Source of the DNA: Enterovibrio qingdaonensis
GTDB lineage: Bacteria; Pseudomonadota; Gammaproteobacteria; Enterobacterales; Vibrionaceae
Length of the DNA stretch: 64,000 nt
Assembly: GCF_028683135.1 (NCBI RefSeq)
Contig: NZ_JAJUBB010000002.1
Coordinates: forward strand, 426,471-490,470
Direction of reading: 5' to 3'
Shown here piece by piece: positions 1 to 9,054 of the stretch. The notes under the pieces were generated by a model, which had not been told where the DNA came from, ran no database searches, and saw only the letters and a list, made by a program, of their open reading frames with translations. The stretch's first letter is position 1; the number at the start of each line of letters is the position of its first letter. Both the position numbers and the translations under genes were made by a program.

Positions 1-186
1 ATTTTTCACGAGTGGTATTCATCAGGTTGGCCGGATACCTTGTTTTTACATCGTTATGGAACACTGAGTGAGCCTGAGAAGCAAGCCGTATTGGCTGTGC
101 TGACATGGCTACAAACCTACGCAAAAAATGAATATGACGAAGATGAGATAAAGGAGGTGATCGAGCGTCACTGGAATGTGTCCTAG
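1..186 (+). CDS. Hypothetical protein, C-terminal fragment (5' end outside window)
   Basis: Frame 1 is open from the first base to a TAG at 184-186 and gives 61 residues. The fragment is acidic toward its end (a DEDE-type run, then ERHW) and has no membrane segment or motif I recognise. It is not in the same transcription unit by any obvious overlap, since about 70 bases separate it from the next gene. Function unknown; the continuous frame running into the window edge is the only support. Confidence 0.55.
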   Translation: MFHEWYSSGWPDTLFLHRYGTLSEPEKQAVLAVLTWLQTYAKNEYDEDEIKEVIERHWNVS

Positions 187-259
187 ATAGGACAAACGTT
201 AGGGACTTAATTTTTAGCATTTCGTTGAAGGATCAACAACGTGTGATTTGGGAGGATTT

Positions 260-796
260 ATGTCCCGAAAGTTAAGTGATTTGACCTCGGAATTTGCACA
301 GCAAGCGAAAGACTTAATTAATGAATGTAATTCGTTGGGTGTGGAGATGCGCCCTTATTTCACCCTGAGAACGCCACAAGAACAAGCCGCCTTGTGGCGA
401 CAATCTCGTTCAACAGAACAAATTCAATCAAAACTGGCCGCGTTGCGAGACGGTGGCGCAGATTATTTGGCCTCTTGCATAGAGCAAGTTGGTCCTCAAC
501 ACGGCAGGCATGTGACCAACGCAATTCCCGGTTACTCTTGGCACCAGTGGGGAGAGGCGATGGATTGTTTTTGGCTGGTAAATGGCAAAGCTGAATGGTC
601 TGACCGTACAAAAGTGAACGATGTAAATGGTTACAGACTTTATGCGGAAACCGCAAATCGATTAGGGATTACAGCGGGTGGGCTTTGGCGATCGTTTAAA
701 GACTGGCCGCACGTGCAATCCAGAGCGGAGTCGCATCCGGGGAAAATTTATACGCTAAGTGATATCGATGCCGCAATGAGGGAGCGATTTGGTTAA
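260..796 (+). CDS. M15-family peptidoglycan peptidase (endolysin-like)
   Basis: The 178-residue product carries the zinc-peptidase signature of family M15: SWHQWGEAMDCFW (S-x-H-x-x-G-x-A-x-D) in the middle and WPHVQ near the C-terminus, supplying two His and one Asp as metal ligands. Relatives cleave peptide stems of peptidoglycan (L-Ala-D-Glu or D-Ala-D-Ala bonds) and occur both as phage endolysins and as bacterial housekeeping enzymes. No signal peptide is visible, which favours the endolysin-like or specially exported type. ATG 260 was chosen because GGGAGGA lies just upstream; an in-frame TTG at 248 would add four residues. No phage genes adjoin it. Substrate bond not determinable here. 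Confidence 0.75.
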   Translation: MSRKLSDLTSEFAQQAKDLINECNSLGVEMRPYFTLRTPQEQAALWRQSRSTEQIQSKLAALRDGGADYLASCIEQVGPQHGRHVTNAIPGYSWHQWGEAMDCFWLVNGKAEWSDRTKVNDVNGYRLYAETANRLGITAGGLWRSFKDWPHVQSRAESHPGKIYTLSDIDAAMRERFG

Positions 797-848
797 TCGT
801 TGCTTATGAGCATGGTTCCCAGAATCTCCGCGATACTTGTCATCAGTT

Positions 849-885
849 GGTAGGGTGACTGACATTTCACTCTACCAGCTTAGTT
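849..885 (+). terminator. Probable terminator after the M15 peptidase
   Basis: A 10-bp stem (849-858 with 867-876, one G-T pair) closes an 8-base loop and is followed by a short T-rich stretch. It lies between two convergent genes and may serve both; the T-run is weak. Confidence 0.45.
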
Positions 886-940
886 TGTCGCTGCTTAGTT
901 TATTCCTGTTTAGATTAAGCGTGGTGGCTGATCGTTAACA

Positions 941-1801
941 TTATGCCGTTCCCACTCGGCTTACTTCAAAAGGTTCCCAGTTTTGAAGTGCTTCTGTGTC
1001 GGTTTCATAGATGTGAACAGTCAACGGGTAACACTGTGCATCATCGCTTGAATGCGTACTACTACAATCACCACCTGGGCATGCCGAGAGCGCACAAAGC
1101 AGGTCTGTTTCTGCGAAAAACTCGATGTAATCACCTTTCCGTGCCGGGCTTGCTTTCATGAAGTACTGATGTGTGTCTTTGGTAAAACCCGTACACATGA
1201 ATACGTTCAATACATCATGCACATGAAATTCTGCCTGACTAAATGGGATCCCGAGGTGTTTTGCGAGTGCATTGCTTAGATTTGAATGACAGCAATAGTG
1301 GTAGATATCACCATGTAAACGTTCATGCGTGTAAGGGTCACATCGGGTGCCAATGACATCGTGCACACCGCCTCCATCCTCATCCCAGCCATACCATTCT
1401 AAGGAATCAGCAGTAATGGTCGCGAGGGGCCTTAAGTAAGGCATGCTGCTCCATAAGCGATCGCCCCTTGTAAGGTGCGTTGCGTGAAGTTGACGTGTTT
1501 TGCCACTAAAAAAGCGTTCGGCCAAATTGTCCTTTTGCCATAGGTTGAGATCACCTACTTGAGAGCCATAGAGGCACGATATACGAAAGAAACTCCCGGC
1601 AGGGACTTCGAAACACTCTCCTGTTCGTGGCATGATTTCTAGAGATTGTCTTAACGTGGCTGACTGTCGAGCAGAGCGGTAGAAAGCATCATCAAAAGGC
1701 CACAAATCGCCTGAATAACAGATAACGGGTTTAGCGGATTCGCGACTTATGGCATCTATAGGGACAGTGGTATTTTTCTCAGAAGATTGTTTACTCGTCA
1801 T
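941..1801 (-). CDS. DUF1989 family protein (urea carboxylase-associated / carboxyguanidine deiminase-like)
   Basis: The roughly 286-residue product matches the DUF1989 fold family: a VPAG motif, then Q-x-GDLN, a TRGDRLWS segment, GTRCDPYT and a Cys/His-rich middle (HYCCHSN), ending with DLLCALSACPGGD. Known members are the proteins linked to urea or guanidine carboxylase, where a pair (CgdA/CgdB) acts as carboxyguanidine deiminase. Here the gene is single and no biotin carboxylase or allophanate hydrolase is nearby, so that role is not supported by context. It is divergent from the sensor-like gene at 2070. Start is uncertain: GTG 1810 and ATG 1801 are both in frame and neither has a good ribosome site. 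Confidence 0.7.
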   Translation of the reverse strand: MTSKQSSEKNTTVPIDAISRESAKPVICYSGDLWPFDDAFYRSARQSATLRQSLEIMPRTGECFEVPAGSFFRISCLYGSQVGDLNLWQKDNLAERFFSGKTRQLHATHLTRGDRLWSSMPYLRPLATITADSLEWYGWDEDGGGVHDVIGTRCDPYTHERLHGDIYHYCCHSNLSNALAKHLGIPFSQAEFHVHDVLNVFMCTGFTKDTHQYFMKASPARKGDYIEFFAETDLLCALSACPGGDCSSTHSSDDAQCYPLTVHIYETDTEALQNWEPFEVSRVGTA

Positions 1802-2069
1802 TATGATCACAGGAACCAGAGTAGTTGGTATAGCTAATCATAGACGCTGTATGCTGTTGCACTATTGAAATAGCGCGGTTTAGCTATCCTCAAGAATAGA
1901 ACGCAGCTGTAGGAAAAAGTGGGCATGAGATGGTTGTATTGCATATATTACAACGTATCTTTAAACGATGATTGGGTTTGATGTATCGTTCCATTTTAAA
2001 TAGTGTTATAAGAATTAAAATCTTGCTGCTGGCTTAAATACGTTATTGATTAATAACATAGGAGAGGAT

Positions 2070-3014
2070 GTGAGTCACTTGCCTATAGATGTTATGGATG
2101 ACATCGAATGTTTAAAAGAACAACTATATAAAACAATACCAAATATGACTCTTTGGTATGACGTGCTTAGAAGTATTGTATTGATATCTGGCGCGGAAAA
2201 AGCGATTCTGACGTTGAGAGACAAAAAGGATGCTGATCTGTACTTTCCAAAGGATGTTAGAGTTGAGCTTCAAAGCCCAATGTTTTTTGGTTTCTCAGGG
2301 AAAGAAATTGACGAATACATTCATCACTACCAAGACATCGATCCTTGGACTGAGGTAGAAGCAAATAATCCTCCGATATTTCCTTATGCACTATCTACAT
2401 TCGTTGATAGAGAAGAATTAATAAAAACGGGGTTTATAGAGTGGCTTGAACCTCAAGGTATTAATGATTGTGCAGTCCTTTCTGTGCATACATCAAGAGA
2501 CCATTGGGTAGCACTTAATGTTTTCTATGATATTGAAAAACCAGACATCAAACGAAGAGTGCTTGATTTGTTATCTGCGTTTCAGCCGCTAATGGCTGGT
2601 GTTTGGGAAGCCGGCCAGCAGTTTAGAGCGAAGTGTGCTACTCCAGACAGCTTGAAATACTTTATTGAGCAACTGTGCCATCCCGCACTGATCGTTAACC
2701 GCCATTCAGAAGTTATCGATAGAAACCGCGAAGCGGAAAGTCTGTTAGGTTCGAGTGAAGAGCTGATAAGCACACAAAACAATAAGTTTTGGTTAACAAA
2801 TAGTACGCTTAGAGGTTTGCTTTATCGTGCGAATGAAAACATAGGCAGCAGAGAATTCTTACCTTCTAGTCCACCAAAGGAAGTGATCTATCACGACAAG
2901 AAGCGATATACGATAACCCTTCTTGAAAGTGGAGAGGATATTCTAGGAGAGGATAAAGCACTTCGTTTGATTTCGATAGAAAATGACACATGCTTAAGTC
3001 CGATGTATTTATGA
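2070..3014 (+). CDS. LuxR-type sensory protein lacking a DNA-binding domain
   Basis: The 314-residue product resembles the sensory part of stand-alone LuxR-type regulators: an N-terminal GAF-like ligand module (about residues 10-170), then a PAS-like segment containing PALIVNRHSEVIDRN. Full-length relatives end with a helix-turn-helix of about 65 residues following a phrase like RLISIEND. This protein stops a few residues after that phrase, and a terminator follows at once, so no DNA-binding domain is encoded. GTG 2070 is preferred because GGAG lies five bases upstream; a TTG at 2046 is the longest alternative. It is divergent from the DUF1989 gene, which could be its target or partner. It may be a decay product or a partner-dependent sensor. 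Confidence 0.5.
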   Translation: MSHLPIDVMDDIECLKEQLYKTIPNMTLWYDVLRSIVLISGAEKAILTLRDKKDADLYFPKDVRVELQSPMFFGFSGKEIDEYIHHYQDIDPWTEVEANNPPIFPYALSTFVDREELIKTGFIEWLEPQGINDCAVLSVHTSRDHWVALNVFYDIEKPDIKRRVLDLLSAFQPLMAGVWEAGQQFRAKCATPDSLKYFIEQLCHPALIVNRHSEVIDRNREAESLLGSSEELISTQNNKFWLTNSTLRGLLYRANENIGSREFLPSSPPKEVIYHDKKRYTITLLESGEDILGEDKALRLISIENDTCLSPMYL

Positions 3015-3039
3015 GCATCTAGGGAAAGGGTGTTTGAAA

Positions 3040-3074
3040 AATAAAGCCATTGCAGCGCGATGGCTTTATTTTTT
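3040..3074 (+). terminator. Bidirectional intrinsic terminator
   Basis: Perfect 11-bp stem AATAAAGCCAT / ATGGCTTTATT with a 9-base loop, followed by a run of T on the plus strand and preceded by a run of A. It sits between the convergent sensor gene and phnX and should stop both transcripts. Confidence 0.85.
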
Positions 3075-3092
3075 GAATGAAGGTTTGGAACG

Positions 3093-3914
3093 CTAAGGGC
3101 GCTCACCTTCATTTATACGACGCTCAATATCGCGTATTACCTCGGGTAAGTCAGTGATAGTATCAATCAGATAGTGAGGCGCACATTTGATCAGTTTCGC
3201 GTGTGCTTTTTCGCGTGCTGCTTCTAATGTGGCTTCGTCAGCCGCTTGGTACTCTTCAAACGTCAAGCCTGCTTCATTACCGGAAAGCAATAAGCCCACT
3301 GTCCACATGCCCGCGTTATGACCTTCTTCGATACCTGGAGCTGAATCATCTACTTTTACACATGCACCCACATTGGTTGCACCCAATTCGATGACGTTTT
3401 TTAATGCCATAAACGGCGCAGGGCGGCCGCCTTGTGGTAAGTCGTCGGTGGCGACAATGTAATCTGGTTTATAACCATAGTCAGCGGCGACAGGGATTAG
3501 CACATCCATGACTTGGCGAGGGTAACCTGAGCATGACCCAATTTTAATGCCTTTGGCTTTCAAGCTATTTACCACCTCAACAGCATTGAGGATAGGCTCT
3601 GCATGGTCTGCCACTTTGGCTTTTTGCAATGGCATGAAAGCGGCATAGATGGTGTCGATATCATCGTTCGTCATGGAACGACCGAATTTTTCAATCCATC
3701 GCTTATCTACTTCCGGCATACGGCCGACCGCTTGAATATGATCCCATTTACCAATACCCATGGGGCCTCGGGCCTCTTCTAGAGAAAGATCAAAATCAAA
3801 ACCTTGTTTGAACGCTTCGACAAAAATGCTTGTAGGAGCGAAGGAGCCAAAATCGACAATGGTACCCGCCCAATCGAAAATAACCGCTTGAATAGATGAT
3901 GTAGTGTTAGACAT
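3093..3914 (-). CDS. phnX: Phosphonoacetaldehyde hydrolase PhnX
   Basis: A 273-residue HAD-superfamily enzyme that splits phosphonoacetaldehyde into acetaldehyde and phosphate, the last step of 2-aminoethylphosphonate (AEP) breakdown. The nucleophile motif DWAGT begins at residue 14, and the Schiff-base lysine is K56 in [10 protein letters not shown]; both are diagnostic of PhnX within the HAD family. Later come GSCSGYPR and a DD-containing acidic motif. ATG 3914 has AGGAAC upstream and lies 13 bases after the pbfA stop, so phnW-pbfA-phnX form one leftward operon. Length matches the family norm of about 270. A longer open frame upstream overlaps pbfA and is not used. Confidence 0.95.
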   Translation of the reverse strand: MSNTTSSIQAVIFDWAGTIVDFGSFAPTSIFVEAFKQGFDFDLSLEEARGPMGIGKWDHIQAVGRMPEVDKRWIEKFGRSMTNDDIDTIYAAFMPLQKAKVADHAEPILNAVEVVNSLKAKGIKIGSCSGYPRQVMDVLIPVAADYGYKPDYIVATDDLPQGGRPAPFMALKNVIELGATNVGACVKVDDSAPGIEEGHNAGMWTVGLLLSGNEAGLTFEEYQAADEATLEAAREKAHAKLIKCAPHYLIDTITDLPEVIRDIERRINEGERP

Positions 3915-3927
3915 GTTTTTGTTCCTA

Positions 3928-5325
3928 CTAAAGTTCAAGATACTGGAATTCGCGGCAAACTTTATCGATAGCGCCTTCGAAAATATCGAGGGCGCGAGCA
4001 AGCTTTTCGCGTGAAATAATGAGTGGTGGACTAAGTTGAATGACATTTCCTTGAGAAACTTTGAAACTCAGCCCTTGGTTTAAGCATTCATAAAGCACGG
4101 CTTCTGCTTCTTCATAGGCACGCACTTTTGATGCTCTGTCAGTGACAAGCTCTACGCCCCAAAGAAGCCCAATACCACGAACATCGCCAATAATGGGGTA
4201 GGTGGCTTTCATCCTTTCCAATTGTTCACGGACAAATGCACTGTCTGCTTTTACTTTGGTAAGGAGATCTTCGTTTTCTATGGCCTCAATGGTGCCGAGA
4301 GCTGCCGCACATCCTAGAGGGCTTTTTTCATGGGTGTAGTGCCCTAGAGAAACGTCAGCGGCGGTGTTGTATTTGTCTTTGGTGATCAAGGCGGCAATAG
4401 GCATGATGCCGCCGCCGAGTCCTTTTCCAATGCAGAGAATATCGGGCTCAATGCCGTAGGCTTGGTGGGTAAACCATTCACCGCTTCGGCCCATGCCATT
4501 TGGAATGTCATCGATGATCAGCAGCACGTTGTGCTTGTCGCAGATCTCTCGAACACGCTTCCAATAGGCGTTGCTGGGTATTTGAACATCGGTGTTGCGC
4601 ACGGCTTCCGCAATAAAGGCACCAATGCCGCCTTCTTTTTCGATGACATATTCAAGATAGTCGGCGTAATGCACATCACTGCCATCTCTTGATGGAAATG
4701 CGCCGCGATAAGTAGTGGCAGGGGGAATGCGTTCAACGCCGGCCATTAATGGTCCCATGCCTTGTCGAAAACAGGCTTCGCCACCGACAGAAATGGCATC
4801 AAGTGACGCGCCGTGAAAGGAGTCCCAAAGCGACACCACTTTGAAATTTCCCGTGACGTGACGCGCCAACTTTAACGCTATACCGACGACGGATGTACCG
4901 CCGGGCGCAAACAAGACGCGGTTGAGGTCACCGCCACATATCTCTGTGAGCTTCTCAGCACAAGTGATGGCAATTGGGTTGGTAAAGCGTCGAGGTGAGA
5001 ACGGCAATATTGCCAGTTGTTCAGTCACTCGCTGTACAACATGAGGGTGCCCGTAACCTAACTGATGAACATTATTGCCATGAAAATCGATGTATCGCTT
5101 ACCAGTACAGTCGGTAAGATAAATACCTTCGGCCGCATTTAATGCGTCCAAGCATGGCGTTGACATGGCTTGATGTAAAAACACCTTACTGTCGCGTTCA
5201 AGTAATGATTGCGTGCAACTGTCCGAGAGAGATGCGTGCCATTGCTGGCGAGCCTGCGTCGTGTTGATATCGCCTTCGCTGCGGAGGTGCGTGGCGTGTT
5301 CTTTGCCAGTCATTACGGGCCTCAT
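3928..5325 (-). CDS. pbfA: PbfA-like 1-hydroxy-2-aminoethylphosphonate ammonia-lyase
   Basis: A 465-residue fold-type I PLP protein of the class-III aminotransferase family. The internal aldimine lysine is K301 in CIGKGLGGG, and the cofactor-binding aspartates are in [10 protein letters not shown] (about 270-278). In AEP clusters of Vibrio this gene has been characterised as PbfA, a lyase that converts (R)-1-hydroxy-2-aminoethylphosphonate to phosphonoacetaldehyde and ammonia, feeding PhnX. That assignment rests on the family type plus its position between phnW and phnX. The start codon lies two bases after the phnW stop, suggesting translational coupling; ATG 5313 is an alternative start with a slightly better ribosome site. 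A genuine AEP or other omega-transaminase cannot be excluded by reading. Confidence 0.8.
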   Translation of the reverse strand: MRPVMTGKEHATHLRSEGDINTTQARQQWHASLSDSCTQSLLERDSKVFLHQAMSTPCLDALNAAEGIYLTDCTGKRYIDFHGNNVHQLGYGHPHVVQRVTEQLAILPFSPRRFTNPIAITCAEKLTEICGGDLNRVLFAPGGTSVVGIALKLARHVTGNFKVVSLWDSFHGASLDAISVGGEACFRQGMGPLMAGVERIPPATTYRGAFPSRDGSDVHYADYLEYVIEKEGGIGAFIAEAVRNTDVQIPSNAYWKRVREICDKHNVLLIIDDIPNGMGRSGEWFTHQAYGIEPDILCIGKGLGGGIMPIAALITKDKYNTAADVSLGHYTHEKSPLGCAAALGTIEAIENEDLLTKVKADSAFVREQLERMKATYPIIGDVRGIGLLWGVELVTDRASKVRAYEEAEAVLYECLNQGLSFKVSQGNVIQLSPPLIISREKLARALDIFEGAIDKVCREFQYLEL

Positions 5326-5327
5326 GT

Positions 5328-6431
5328 TTACTTTACGTCCCAGTACATGGCGTGTTGAATGGCCCCGATCAAACGCTCAATGTCACTTGGGTACACGTCG
5401 CCAATGTTGCCGATTCGGAAGCAATCCGCATTGGACACTTTGCCCGGATAAATCACGAACCCTTGTTCCTTTAGGCCATCGTAAAACGCTTTAAACTGGT
5501 AATCGCTGTGGGTAGGCGAATAGAACGATGTGATGATGGGAGAGTGAAGGGCTTCATTCAGCAATGGCGTGAAACCAAGGCTTTTTAAACCTGCGACCAG
5601 TGTTTTCTGGTTGGTTTGGTAACGCGTGTGGCGTGCATCAATACCGCCTTCTTGTTCGAGCTCAAGCAACGCCTGATAGAACGCACGAACGGTATGTGTA
5701 GGGGAGGTGAAACGCCATTTTCCGTGGTTGGTTTCCATGCAATGCCACTGGTCGAACAGATCCAAACTCAGAGAGCGCGCCTGACCTTTACATTTTTCTA
5801 GCTCGCTTTGCTTTGCGATGACGAAACCAAAGCCTGGTACACCTTGAATACACTTATTGGCAGAGCTGATCATGAAGTCGATACCCAGCTCTCCGATATC
5901 CATAGGGATACCGCCAAAGCTCGACATGGCATCAAGAATAACCACTTTATCGTGCTTCTTGGCCAGTGTTGCGACCGCTTCAATTGGATTGAGCATGCCA
6001 GTTGTGGTTTCGCAATGCACGATGGCCACGTGGGTGATTGCTGTGTCACTTAGCAGTGCATTTTCGATGTCACAAAGCTGAGGTTGCGCGGTCTCTCCTG
6101 GCGAAATTACTGCGCACGGAATATTCAAGTAATCTGCAATCTGGGCGATGCGCGCACCGTAGGCTCCGTTATCCACGACAAGTAGCTTGCCGTTTTTACT
6201 GATTGCGCTGCCAATGGTTGCTTCTACCGATGCGGTGCCACTGCCTTGCATCAAGACGCTGGTATAACCCTGATAAGACGTCGCTAGCCTCACCAGCTTG
6301 GAGCGAATAACCTCGACAATGTCTTTGTTGTAATCGTCGTCCCACGTACACCAATCTTTCAGCATGGCGTTACGAACCGTTTCTGTTGTAGACAGCGGGC
6401 CCGGGGTGAGTAGCAGGTATTCATTTTTCAT
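5328..6431 (-). CDS. phnW: 2-Aminoethylphosphonate-pyruvate transaminase PhnW
   Basis: A 367-residue class-V aminotransferase that moves the amino group of AEP to pyruvate, giving phosphonoacetaldehyde and alanine. The N-terminus [11 protein letters not shown] and the phosphate-binding segment [11 protein letters not shown] are typical. The PLP lysine is K193 in SSANKCIQG, and the aspartate pairing with PLP lies in [11 protein letters not shown]. Length equals the family norm. It is the first gene of the leftward operon phnW-pbfA-phnX; AAGGA lies about 11 bases upstream of the ATG. The divergent region upstream carries two palindromes thought to bind PhnR. Confidence 0.95.
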   Translation of the reverse strand: MKNEYLLLTPGPLSTTETVRNAMLKDWCTWDDDYNKDIVEVIRSKLVRLATSYQGYTSVLMQGSGTASVEATIGSAISKNGKLLVVDNGAYGARIAQIADYLNIPCAVISPGETAQPQLCDIENALLSDTAITHVAIVHCETTTGMLNPIEAVATLAKKHDKVVILDAMSSFGGIPMDIGELGIDFMISSANKCIQGVPGFGFVIAKQSELEKCKGQARSLSLDLFDQWHCMETNHGKWRFTSPTHTVRAFYQALLELEQEGGIDARHTRYQTNQKTLVAGLKSLGFTPLLNEALHSPIITSFYSPTHSDYQFKAFYDGLKEQGFVIYPGKVSNADCFRIGNIGDVYPSDIERLIGAIQHAMYWDVK

Positions 6432-6452
6432 TTACGTATTCATCCTTCAAAC

Positions 6453-6464
6453 TGGAATATACCA
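6453..6464. promoter_or_regulatory. Putative PhnR operator upstream of phnW
   Basis: TGGAATATACCA, one base away from the perfect palindrome TGGTATATACCA found upstream of phnT. It lies 22 bases upstream of the phnW start codon, within the region expected to hold the leader or promoter. GntR regulators of the HutC/UTRA group, to which PhnR belongs, bind GT-TA-AC type palindromes, which this resembles. Confidence 0.6.
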
Positions 6465-6647
6465 AAATACGCAATTACTCTATCAGTGGGTGTTTGACGG
6501 GGTAAATAGGGCGAGATTCAATTTCATAAAACTTTCACATCCAACGTTAAACCGATCGTTTCAGCACATCTATCCGGTTTATTTCTTCAAAATGCCAAAT
6601 TCCGGTCATATAAACGTCATCTGTAGAAATTAGGGTATTTCACAAAT

Positions 6648-6659
6648 TGGTACACACCA
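6648..6659. promoter_or_regulatory. Putative PhnR operator upstream of phnS
   Basis: TGGTACACACCA keeps both TGGT/ACCA arms of the TGGTATATACCA palindrome; two central T residues are replaced by C. It is 58 bases upstream of the phnS start. The outer flanks (AAxTTGGT / ACCAAxTT) extend the symmetry. Confidence 0.6.
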
Positions 6660-6717
6660 AATTGGCTGCACAACACTGGCGTCGAGAAAGTTGGCGGCTT
6701 ATAGGGAGAGGAAAACA

Positions 6718-7725
6718 ATGAAGACACAGATGATGAAAGCGTCGGTAACTGCACTTTTTACACTCATGTCCGCTCAGGCTTTCGCTGCGCAGGAAGTCAC
6801 GGTATACACCGCATTCGAAACGGATTTGCTCGCTAAATTCAAAACGGCATTTGAAAAGGATAACCCAGATATCAATATCAACTGGGTACGAGATTCCACC
6901 GGAATCATGACGGCTAAGCTGCTCGCAGAAAAATCAAACCCACGCGCAGAAGTCGTATGGGGGCTGGCAGGTTCATCATTGGCATTATTGAAGGAAGAAG
7001 GGATTATTAAGCCATATTCACCCAAAGGTGTTGAACAGTTGCGAGAGCAACTCATTGATGGCGAGCATGATCCAGCTTGGTTCGGAAACTTGGCGGTTTT
7101 CAATGCGATTTGTTACAACGAAATCGTCGGGAAACAGTTGAATCTTCCTAAGCCGACCTCATGGGAAGATCTTACCGATCCGGTTTATAAAGGCCATATT
7201 GCGATGCCAAATCCTGCTTCCTCCGGTACGGGCTATATGCAAGTTTCCGGTTGGATAAGCAGTTTTGGTGAAGCAGGCGCGTGGTCTTACATGGACAAGC
7301 TAAACAGCAATATCGCGCACTATACGCATTCGGGATCTAAGCCGTGTGTACAGGCTGCCATGGGTGAAGTTGCCATTGGCATTTCAATGGCAACGCGAGC
7401 TGCCAAACTTAAAAACCAAGGCGCACCGTTGGATATCATTGTACCGAAAGGCATTGGTTGGGATGTGGATGCAGTCGGTTTGGTAAAAGCAAGTGAAGCA
7501 AGTCAACGCATTGTGGACTGGGCGGTATCAAAATCTGCGAATGAACTCTATGTGCAAGCATATCCTGTTGTAGGCCATAAAGATGTTAAGGCGAAAGTAC
7601 CAAACTACCCAGAAGTAGAGAAATCGATGGCGAAAATGGACTTCACGAAGATGGGCATTGAGAGAGTCAGCGTGCTGGCAGCATGGTCTGAGAAATTCGA
7701 TTCGAAATCAGAACCTAAATCATAA
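6718..7725 (+). CDS. phnS: AEP ABC transporter substrate-binding protein PhnS
   Basis: A 335-residue periplasmic binding protein. A signal peptide runs to about residue 23 (cleavage after AQAFA) and is followed by the mature start AQEVTVYTAFE, typical of the iron/AEP-type class of binding proteins. ATG 6718 is preceded by GGGAGAGGAAAACA, a strong ribosome site; a longer frame from 6691 is not needed. It faces phnW across a shared control region and is followed by its own terminator, which would let the binding protein be made in excess over the membrane components, as is usual. Substrate assignment rests on the flanking phnW, phnX, phnT and phnR genes. Confidence 0.9.
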   Translation: MKTQMMKASVTALFTLMSAQAFAAQEVTVYTAFETDLLAKFKTAFEKDNPDININWVRDSTGIMTAKLLAEKSNPRAEVVWGLAGSSLALLKEEGIIKPYSPKGVEQLREQLIDGEHDPAWFGNLAVFNAICYNEIVGKQLNLPKPTSWEDLTDPVYKGHIAMPNPASSGTGYMQVSGWISSFGEAGAWSYMDKLNSNIAHYTHSGSKPCVQAAMGEVAIGISMATRAAKLKNQGAPLDIIVPKGIGWDVDAVGLVKASEASQRIVDWAVSKSANELYVQAYPVVGHKDVKAKVPNYPEVEKSMAKMDFTKMGIERVSVLAAWSEKFDSKSEPKS

Positions 7726-7750
7726 AAATCTGTTCTGGTTCAAGCACAGT

Positions 7751-7776
7751 AAAGAGAGCGTTCTGCTCTCTTTTTT
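7751..7776 (+). terminator. Terminator between phnS and phnT
   Basis: Stem AAAGAGAGC / GCTCTCTTT with a 5-base loop, followed by six T. It separates phnS from phnTU and, with the operator at 7892, indicates that phnT has its own promoter. Confidence 0.8.
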
Positions 7777-7891
7777 CATTTTCACTGGCGTATTTGGCGA
7801 CAGGTTTAATGATGATTTTTGGGTATTCGAAGACGTGTCATCAAACTACTACAAACCTGTCATGTCGATGCAATATAGCTCCTTTAGATTC

Positions 7892-7903
7892 TGGTATATA
7901 CCA
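7892..7903. promoter_or_regulatory. Putative PhnR operator upstream of phnT
   Basis: TGGTATATACCA is a perfect 12-base palindrome directly upstream of the phnT ribosome site (TAGGAG, 7905-7910). It is the best of three related sites in this cluster and defines the proposed consensus. Confidence 0.65.
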
Positions 7904-7917
7904 TTAGGAGTGTGTAT

Positions 7918-9042
7918 ATGACTAACCACCAACCTTACCTTCAAATTGATAACGTCGCTAAGCAATTCGGTGCTTTCACGGCATTAAAACAGATTTCACT
8001 TAGTATCGAAAAAGGTGAGTTTGTATGCTTCCTCGGCCCTTCTGGCTGCGGTAAAACCACATTACTTCGCGCCATTGCAGGCCTTGACTTGCCAAGTTCT
8101 GGTGCGATCTACCAAGCGAATAAAGACACCACTTTTCTCCCTCCAGAAAAGCGTGACTTTGGCATTGTCTTTCAATCTTACGCGCTGTTCCCGAACCTGA
8201 CGGTGAAAGAAAACATAGCACTTGGACTGATTAACCAAGGAACACCGAAAAAAGCCGCTTACGCGAAAGTGGAAGAGTGGTTGGAGACCATTGGGTTACC
8301 GACATCGGGAGAGAAATTTCCTAATCAACTTTCTGGTGGTCAGCAACAGCGAGTTGCTCTAGCGCGTGCGCTCGCGTTATCTCCGGGCTTGCTGCTTCTG
8401 GATGAGCCGCTATCTGCTTTAGATGCAAAAGTTCGCGTCCACCTTCGTGAAGAAATATGCCGCTTGCAACGCAAGCTGGGTATTACCACGATCATGGTGA
8501 CGCATGATCAAGACGAAGCGCTATCAATGGCGGATCGTATTGTGGTGATGAATCACGGCGTCATTGAGCAAGTCGGGACACCTCAGGAAATTTATCAACA
8601 ACCCGCCACACGTTTCGTTGCGAATTTCGTCGGGACGATGAATTTTATTCCTATGTCTGTGGCGAGCGATACGCAGGTGCGTATCGCTGAGTCATTAATT
8701 GCAACGCCGACAGTGGATAATCACGCGTTAAAACGCGGGGATGCTTGTGATCTTGCCGTTCGCCCTGAACAAATTCGCTTTGTGGACTCCCCAAAAAATA
8801 CGCTTCCTGTAAAGATTGTGGCGACCGAGTTTCTTGGTGCGTTTTATCGCGTCGATTGCCGATTGCTGCATGACAGTAAATCCAATCTGATCATGGTCGA
8901 TGTGTCGGTAGAGCAGGCGATGCAGCTAGGACTGAAGCGTGGGGAAGTGCGTTATATACAACTGGCCGAAACGGGTCTTCGTGCTTATGCCAAAGAAGCT
9001 TGCCACAAATCTTGCGACAAAGCCTTGTCTAACGCAGCCTAA
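7918..9042 (+). CDS. phnT: AEP ABC transporter ATP-binding protein PhnT
   Basis: A 374-residue ABC ATPase that powers AEP uptake. It has Walker A (GPSGCGKTT, about residues 38-46), a Q-loop in FGIVFQSYALFP, the signature LSGGQQQR, Walker B LLLLDEPLSALD, a switch histidine in MVTHDQDEA, and a C-terminal regulatory TOBE-like region of about 120 residues. ATG 7918 has TAGGAG seven bases upstream; GTG 7912 is in frame but ignored for that reason. The permease gene follows 12 bases later. Length and architecture match the PotA/FbpC-like subfamily used for AEP, iron and polyamine import. Confidence 0.93.
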   Translation: MTNHQPYLQIDNVAKQFGAFTALKQISLSIEKGEFVCFLGPSGCGKTTLLRAIAGLDLPSSGAIYQANKDTTFLPPEKRDFGIVFQSYALFPNLTVKENIALGLINQGTPKKAAYAKVEEWLETIGLPTSGEKFPNQLSGGQQQRVALARALALSPGLLLLDEPLSALDAKVRVHLREEICRLQRKLGITTIMVTHDQDEALSMADRIVVMNHGVIEQVGTPQEIYQQPATRFVANFVGTMNFIPMSVASDTQVRIAESLIATPTVDNHALKRGDACDLAVRPEQIRFVDSPKNTLPVKIVATEFLGAFYRVDCRLLHDSKSNLIMVDVSVEQAMQLGLKRGEVRYIQLAETGLRAYAKEACHKSCDKALSNAA

Positions 9043-9054
9043 CGAGTACATCAC

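Noticed and set aside
943..1279. Rightward ORFs overlapping the DUF1989 gene
   Set aside because: They lie wholly inside a clearly coding leftward frame and lack family features.
3915..4046. Extended N-terminus for PhnX
   Set aside because: The extra residues are the reverse-frame shadow of pbfA; the family start and ribosome site are at 3914.
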